A stretch of 64,000 nt of DNA, from assembly GCA_963932145.1 (NCBI GenBank), contig OZ010593.1, positions 39,545,795-39,609,794 of the forward strand, read 5' to 3'. Shown piece after piece: positions 57,295-64,000 of this stretch; the first letter of the stretch is position 1, and each line of letters begins with the position of its first letter. The position numbers and the translations under genes are program-made. This stretch comes from Acanthosepion lycidas. Lineage: Eukaryota > Mollusca > Cephalopoda > Sepiida > Sepiidae. The notes below the pieces were generated by a model. The model did not search any database. It was not told where the DNA came from and worked only from the letters and a program-made list of their open reading frames with translations.

Positions 57295-58469
57295 TAATAC
57301 GACGAAATTTCCCAATCAGAGAAAATAACAAAGCCGCAGATTCGAAAGATACATTAAAAGCTTTTGGGCTTAAAACTACATTTGATTAGCAATTGTGAAA
57401 ATAGAATAACTTTTAAAATGCGCATGTTTTTATTTTATTGTTTTAAAAGGGTTTGTTTGATTTTGTGAGGTTTAAAAATAAATTAAGCTTCCACTTGGGC
57501 TTTTTTAAAAAAATATTCCAAAATTTGTTATATAACAAAAATAAATCACGACGAAGCGTTTTAATGTCAATTAGAATGGATATATAAATTTTAAAAGTAG
57601 ATGAAAAGTACTTGAAAAATATATAACTGTGTTAATAATTCAATTAATATCGATGTATACTATTTTCATTAATAACTCAATTCCAAGTTTTTTCCTACTT
57701 TCACTTTAAGAGAAGACTTTCAGGGATAATTTCTTAACTTTTAAATTGAGTCTTAAAAAGTTAATAAAATTTTTTGTCAGTGTATTCTGGTTCCTTTCCG
57801 TTTGAAAACTGAAAAAGATGTAGAAAAAAAGTAACTATATCTTTACACTACAGAGTGAATATTAAAATTTATCTGTTGATATTTGCAAGGAATCACATGA
57901 ATGGTCTTTTAAAATGCTAAAAATTGATGTTATTGTGGTGAATAAAGAACTATCCCTGTTTTTCAACTGTACCTTTAAATTTTTAATAATAAATTTGAAA
58001 AATATATTAAAATTTCTCAGATGGGTTAATTTTTGAAAAATATACTGGAAGTTAGTTTCACTTCAATCATCACTTGGAAAATATTGACATCATAAAAACT
58101 TAGGATATTTGAAAGTTTTGAGCTATGAAATTTACTTATCAAACTATTTCTGTACAGTGTATATTCATTAGAATACAATTCTTGTATAGTTCAATTTCCT
58201 TATCAACATTATAGACATTATGAAATGACTAAAATTACTGAAATCAGGATAAAAACATTAGTTAAGTCTTAGTTTTATGAATCTCATGGTTTTTAACTTT
58301 TTGTGATGTCAATCACATGCAATTTTATTTTTATACTATATGTATGCATTTTAATACACTGAAAGCAAATCATTTGTTTTTTTAAAATAGTTTGTATTAA
58401 AATTATACATAACATAGATCTTACTTCAAGAATATTTTTCATTTACTGTTTTTATGCTTTATCATGTAG

Positions 58470-58590
58470 GAATAAAACTGGAAGCATTCATCTTCATGGA
58501 CACCAATCAATTGAGAAATTAGTGAAACTCGGCTTCGTTTTGAAGTGGCCCAGAGGAAAAAAAACAAGAAATTTAAAAGAAAAGGAATAA
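58470..58590 (+). CDS. Candidate terminal coding exon on the plus strand
   Basis: Preceded by a pyrimidine-rich stretch and TCATGTAG acceptor, the frame gives 39 residues: NKTGSIHLHGHQSIEKLV, then LGFVLKWPRGKKTRN and a Lys/Glu-rich end before TAA. The composition is protein-like, unlike the AT-rich noise around it. A GTAAATAAATAATT stretch about 85 bp downstream could serve as a poly-A signal. I do not recognise the family. The upstream exon is uncertain. Confidence 0.35.
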
Positions 58591-58599
58591 AGCCCAAAT

Positions 58600-61500
58600 A
58601 GTTTTTTAACCAAAATATATATTTTTTATTAGTTTAGTGGTAAAATAATTCAAAATAATACTTAATTAAAAGGCGTAAATAAATAATTATTAAATAGTTT
58701 AAGCTTGTTTTATACACTTACTTTTGCGAAAAGTGTATTAAAAGAAAGTCAGATGGTTTATTAAAAATTGTTTCATTTGTGTGTAATTTTTTTTATTCAG
58801 AATTGGCTCTAAAAAGGACCACCAGAAATAACCGTCATGGTAGACTGTTGGTGATACATTTTTTACAAATTTAGAAAAATATATTTGTCTTATATTTTTT
58901 GTCTGATCAAAAGAGGTAGCTTCCACCCTCATAAATTTGAAGCTCATTTGATCCACTCCTGAGAATATATATAAACACGGGTTAACAGATAAAATCAGAA
59001 GGTAGTGAGACATCACATGCAACAGAGGTTGGCGGGTGCTGGGAGATAGAGTAGGTCCTCGGACATCAAATGTGAGGGAGGTAAGCTGGCTGGCTGCAAA
59101 AGAGATTTTGGCACTCATATGTGAAAGTCACTGGCAGATTAAAAAGAACAACAAAGAGAACCTTCCCAGAGACACTCGTGGGATAAGCCAAAGTCAATGA
59201 AACATGGGGAACCCAAACAGAAAGAATACCAAAGATTTAAAAATATCATAAAACTCTTGTGGGATAAGCAAAATCGATATTTTTGTTTATCTATTAGGTA
59301 GGAGCACCTTTTTCTAAGGGAAAATTATTTCGTTTATCAACAGTTTTTTGATATGTTATCTTGCCTTGTTTATAATAAGGTGCATAAAAGGAAATTTTTG
59401 TGCAAACCTTTTTTGTATAATTTGTATTTTGTTATGTTTTATATGTCTATGTAATAAATGTTTGTGCCTTTCAAATTTCATGTAATAGCTTTGAATTTTG
59501 TTTGTTATTGTATGCACTTTTTGTTAATATTCAGGATAAGGGAAGTGATGTTCTCTTTTCTTTCATTCTCTCCCAGGAAAAAAATTCTTTTAAAAGTGAC
59601 ACCCATGTCTTCTAAAGATTATAGTGGGTTATTTGTAGGGTTAGATTTGGGCCTTGTTATGATTAGCCTATTATAAGGGATGTATGAATGAGTAAATAAA
59701 ACATGATAAATCATTTTAAAATAATCAAGTCTGGAATATAAAAATAATAATTTATATAAACATTAATAAGTGGTTCCATATTGTACAAAAACAGAAGTAA
59801 TGTTCATAGATGGCACAAGGTTGGTATTTAAATAAGATTAAATAAAATGTTTTTTTAATTACATTTCAATGAATACAAGAGTTTGTAAAAGTACTTAAGT
59901 GTTTTTGAGAGATGCTAGTTTCATTTGGTAATATGTCCTGTGAATAAGGAAGTTGAGTTTGAATGTATGAGAGAAATAAAAGGGGTGAAAATGATGAGAA
60001 AGGTGTGAGGAGTGGTAGTAGTTTTTGAAGTCAAGATGTATCTGCTCACAGTTGTAAGTGTTCATCTCTCTCTCTCTCTGTCTCCAGTTGGAATCCCCTT
60101 TTTTCTTTGAGACAGGAGTCTATTTATATTGTTAGCGAAGTTGAAAGAGGCTCCAATTAAGTTGTTATTATAGGTGTGTTCATTTCTTATTGGTCAACAT
60201 ATATTTATTTAGGAGTGTATTTAATCAACTTCAACCGGAAGTTATGCATGGAGCCTATTGTGCAAAGCCCAAAATATGTCATTATGTTATAAGCTATGAA
60301 AGAGGTAACTTCCTGTTTCTGCTTTTAGTGTCACTAGAAGATAAGCTCTGAGAGCCACTAGATATGTGGAAAGAAAGACAGATTTGGTGCTAACTGATGA
60401 ACTAATTCATATGGCTATGAACTATGCTGTGTGAAATTTGTTCCAGCTTTCCTACACAAAAGGGTTGAGGTTAAAAATGCGACAAAATTGAAAAAAAAAG
60501 CAACAATGGCTTGAAAGACTAGAGTGGACAATTCTCTTTTTAAGCAGAAGAATAAAGACTCAAACTCCTGCTCAGTGTGTAACAATAAAGGAAGAAAATG
60601 TACATGCACAAAAAAAGGTATAAGGATATTGTCATGTTTCTTACACTAAACCGGATGTTGACTGCTTGACGACCCAAGACAGCATGCAAAAAAACATCTC
60701 TGCGCATCATAGCTCTGCGCATTATGGCTCGACGCATGTTTTCAGTATTAAATGATAAAATGAACTTTATATATTGACCAGTAGAAATAACTTCCGCTAA
60801 AAGACACAGACTGTGATTTGGAGTTGATACGATGGATATAAATTCCCTGATTCAATGCCACAAAGAAGAGACAGAGACAGAGAGGGAGAGAGACCAGGCT
60901 GAGATGTCAACACACAGAGATTGGTCAAAAATGTCACAGGCAGACTGAATGTGATACTTTTCAACTTTCATCCTTTCCCTGCTGCCGTCCTCACAAAACA
61001 TCAGCTAACATTCTTTTTCTTTCTTCCTTCCCGACTGTGTCACCTTTTACAACAGCAACAAGTAGTATACTGACATTGTATATATGTAAATAAATTACAC
61101 ATTTATTTATCCAAAATATGATGTATTCCCTTTTCCTCAAATTTATGTTTGCTGAAGTGAAGAAGAAATTAACCTCTTCAGCAGAAACAACAACAGCAAC
61201 AAGTTCTGCCTTCCAAGTTACTCATTCTTCATTTCTGCAACAATATACACAATTATAAGAGAAATAAGGGGAGAAGAAAACTCCTTTAATTTTAAAGGAA
61301 GAAAAAATGTTCATAAAAAATAAAAGGCTTGCTCAATATATTTTTCTGGGCACCTAAAAAGTTCTTTAATGAGTATTAGATTGTTGCTAAGGATTAAAAA
61401 GAGACTCACAGGTTTGTTCAGAGTTCTTGTATAGGAGGAAACTGTCGGACAATATGAATTTTGCAGTTGAGTGAGTTCATAGACCAACAACAGAAATCTT

Positions 61501-61945
61501 CTAGTTGTAAGGAGGCCAATCTTAATTAGTTTTTAGTAGTGGGTCAATGTTCTGTCTTTACAGCCAAATAGGCTTTTCTGCCACTGACCTGATGTTATCA
61601 CAGATGGTTGTTGATTACTCACCGCCAAATAGGTGAAGATTCTCCATATATATGGAGATCAAGATGCTGAGAAATATCGGGTATATTTCCTTCCAAAATT
61701 GCTATACAAATTTTCTAGCCCTTTTATTCGTTAGAAAATATATTCTTATCTCTGATAAGAACAAGGCATTGTTAGCCAGCAAGGGTCCGACAGCTGCAAG
61801 TGCCTCACCCAGACTTCATGACACCAAGGACAGGATAATGATGATAACTCTTTTTTATATTTTCCAGCTCTTTCATTCATCAGAAAATATATCCTTTACT
61901 CTGATAAGGAACAAGGGGTTACTTAGTGAATGAAACTGAGATAAA
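58600..61945. other. AT-rich sequence with simple repeats
   Basis: No gene recognised. Holds a (CT)n stretch at about 60065-60090, an (AG)n-rich stretch at about 60862-60895, and a short near-duplicate pair TCTGCGCATCATAGC / TCTGCGCATTATGGC at about 60698-60728. Confidence 0.45.
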
Positions 61946-61949
61946 CATT

Positions 61950-62770
61950 ACTGAAGAGAAAGGGCAATAAAAAGAACATGATTCAAGGAGACTGACGATG
62001 ATTTGATGTTGAATTTAAATTCTTGAAGATTGTAGTTGACAGGAAAGCAATAAAGCAGAAAAGAGTTCCATAAGTGAGAAGTGCAAGAGAAGAAGCTATT
62101 AAAATAGAACTTATGGTTACACTTAGAAATTTCAACAGTAAAATGATGAAACTTCATTGCCAATCTAGTACAACACTTAAATACTTGAAATAGGAGTACC
62201 AAAGAGGAAAGTTCATTAGAATTATTACCATGAAAATATTTATAGAATTGCACAGAGAAGCTATGTTTAAGTGGTGGGAAAGTGATTGGAGCCGAGGTGC
62301 CAGGTTAGAACTGATAACATTGCAGAGTTTTCTTTGAGTTTTGTCAAGAATCTCTAGATATATAGCAGAAGCACCAGATCAGATATGGCAACAGTATTCA
62401 ACATAAGAATGAATTACAAAGATGCAAGTCAGATTTTGGTGAGAAAATTGTCTAGCACAACAATAAACCAAGTTTCTTAGCAGGAAACTTAGCAACTGAC
62501 GATATGATTCTTTCAATTCATAACAGTGGAAAAAATTAGAGCAAGAAGTTATGAGTTACTCACCTGGAGGTTAGCATCAGTCATGCTGATAAAAGGCAAA
62601 AATTGTTCTCTAAGACCATTAAAACAGAGCAGTTTATTTTGGGAGGTGTTAAAATTAACAAATAATTTCTTGTCCCAGTTAACAGAGTGAAGGTCTTTTT
62701 TTAAATCTGTTATCAATTTGACTTTAAAATCAAACTCAAATGACAGTCACTTTGCATTTATCACTTTTCA
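61950..62770 (-). pseudogene. LINE RT C-terminal fragment, minus-strand copy
   Basis: Minus-strand frames carry a VNFNTSQNKLLCFNGL stretch, IHSYVEYCCHIWSGAS (the Y-EYC-H-W block of the RT thumb), SHHLNIASL, then TRLAMKFHHFTVEISKC and LWNSFLLYCFPVNYNLQEFK, the usual C-terminal end of this LINE type. It is 5' truncated. Confidence 0.7.
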
Positions 62771-63660
62771 ACCACTCTGACTTCAAAACCTGTTTTTTAC
62801 AACTTCAGTGTTTCCAATTTCATCAGTTCCCAGCTTGGTATCTGTGTTGATGACACACAGCTATTTACTCCTGTCTAGTAAGTTTGATAGGTTCATTAAA
62901 ATAAAATTAGCAGCTGATCTTAAAAATAACCTTCAATCTCTTGTTAAATGGCCTGTCAAAATTAACAAGCCTCCAAAATGAAACTGCTCTCAATCATTTT
63001 AAAGAAACTGTTTTGCATGGTTGATGCTAACCTCTAGGAGAGCAACTCATTGCACCTTCTTGGTCTCACATTTTCCACTGACATGAAGAGCAAAGATTAT
63101 ATTGGAAAGTTGTTCCACTATAGTGTGCTAATTTTTCTTACCATAATCTATCTTACACATTTATAAGTCTAAGTTTCTTTATGCATTGAATATTGTTGTA
63201 ACATTTGGTCTGGTGCTTCTGCTATATATCTAGAGATTCTTGACAAAATTCAAAGAATCTGCAATATTATCAATCCTGACATGGCATTTGGCTTCAGTCA
63301 CTTTCGCACCACTGTAGTGTAACTTCCCTTTACCTTTATAATAATATTTTCACAGTAATAGTTCTGGTGAGCTTTCCTCTTTGGTATCTCAACTTCATGA
63401 ATTTAAGTGTAGTACTAGATTGGCAGCAAGGTTTCATCATTTTACTGTTGAAATTGCTAGTTTTAACAATAAACTAATAGTTTCTGCCACAAAACTTCTC
63501 ACTTACAGAACTCTCTTCTAGCTTCCTGCTTTCCTGTCAATTATAATCTTCAAAAATCTAAATGCAATGTCAGTTATCACCTTGAATCTGGTTCTTTTAT
63601 TGTCCTCTCTGTTTCTTTCATCTTCAGTAAACTCTTGCATTTTAGTAGCCTTTATCACAT
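62770..63660 (+). pseudogene. LINE RT C-terminal fragment, plus-strand copy
   Basis: The same family read on the plus strand. After a degraded DD motif (MTHSYLLLSS) come KFDRFIKIKLAADLKNNLQS, SSGELSSLVSQLHEFKCSTRLA and RFHHFTVEIASFNN. It covers the same C-terminal part as the minus-strand copy, so the two form an inverted pair with their 5' ends meeting near 62770. Confidence 0.65.
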
Positions 63661-63892
63661 TACATCTTATCACTCACTCCAGTCCACTTGTGTGTTTGAA
63701 GTTTTATCCACAAATACAATGTCAACCATATTGAAAAATGTGTCACAAGTTAGTCCACATCCTGTTCTCTGGCAGTTGTGACTTCAATCCTTGAGTCTGA
63801 TAGTGTTGAAAAGTTATATACTTTGGTTCAGTGGAAGAAACAAACAAATGGCACAATGTGGCATAAGATGAATATATAAACTGATATAAATT

Positions 63893-63970
63893 ATCCTTGA
63901 GGCATGGAAAGTGGGAAAAGAACAATATACCCTTATGAATTGAATAAATGGTTTGATTCAAATTTGCTTT
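63893..63970 (+). repeat. SINE-like tail, copy C fragment
   Basis: AAAGAACAATATACCC and AATAAATGGTTTGATTCAAATT follow the order of copy B (GAACTAGAACAATTTACC, AATAAAGGGTTTGATTTGAAATT). The window ends inside it or shortly after. Confidence 0.5.
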
Positions 63971-64000
63971 GTATGTAGGATCTGAAAAGAAAAATGTTGG

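Noticed and set aside
58738-59118. 126-residue minus-strand frame as a gene
   Set aside because: No recognisable motif and no splice or start context; it looks like chance in AT-rich DNA.
1-64000. CRISPR arrays, operons, ribosome binding sites
   Set aside because: The splice-interrupted gene and the transposon content are those of an animal; no regularly spaced repeats were seen.

Overview
The window reads as AT-rich DNA from an invertebrate animal. It carries one widely spaced multi-exon gene, and the long introns of that gene are packed with transposable elements of many classes. I cannot name the species. The mix of Penelope-like, Jockey-like, Ty3/gypsy, Tc1, mariner-like and hAT elements fits a large invertebrate genome such as a mollusc's (perhaps a cephalopod) or an arachnid's, but this is only a guess. 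There is no sign of bacterial gene organisation.

The host gene runs on the minus strand from an ATG at 57294 down to at least 3572 and leaves the window on the left. I assembled eleven coding exons. Every exon has AG/GT borders on the minus strand, and the reading phase is continuous across all ten joins (about 522 codons). The product is a divergent member of the vinculin/alpha-catenin superfamily. The best anchors are a segment like the family's RQxELxDE helix in exon 5 and a segment ending FLAVS in exon 11. The C-terminal (actin-binding) part must lie to the left of the window.

Intron contents, following the gene from its start (right) to the left edge: intron 1, a long-armed foldback element and an antisense ORF; intron 2, a minus-strand LINE and an LTR-like stretch; intron 3, a Penelope-like element between 138-bp inverted repeats plus a decayed LTR retroelement pol; intron 4, a mariner-like transposase scrap; intron 5, a SINE/Penelope tail with an inverted partner and a Tc1 element split by a hAT element; intron 7 (about 24 kb), three Ty3/gypsy elements, the third broken by a LINE inserted in its 3' LTR; intron 9, a Jockey-like LINE and a palindromic MITE; intron 10, a mariner-like remnant, a solo LTR carrying a palindromic MITE, and a Tc1 relic. 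Left of exon 11 there is a Penelope GIY-YIG fragment, a SINE-like tail and an unclassified dispersed repeat.

Right of exon 1 (57.3-64 kb) the only gene-like signal is a possible plus-strand terminal exon near 58.5 kb. An inverted pair of LINE 3' ends fills 61.95-63.66 kb. The most interesting items for follow-up are the divergent vinculin-family gene, the mutually exclusive hairpins in the 114-bp LTR of the second gypsy element, two snap-back-type palindromes inside retroelement coding sequence, and the inverted-repeat-flanked Penelope-like element.
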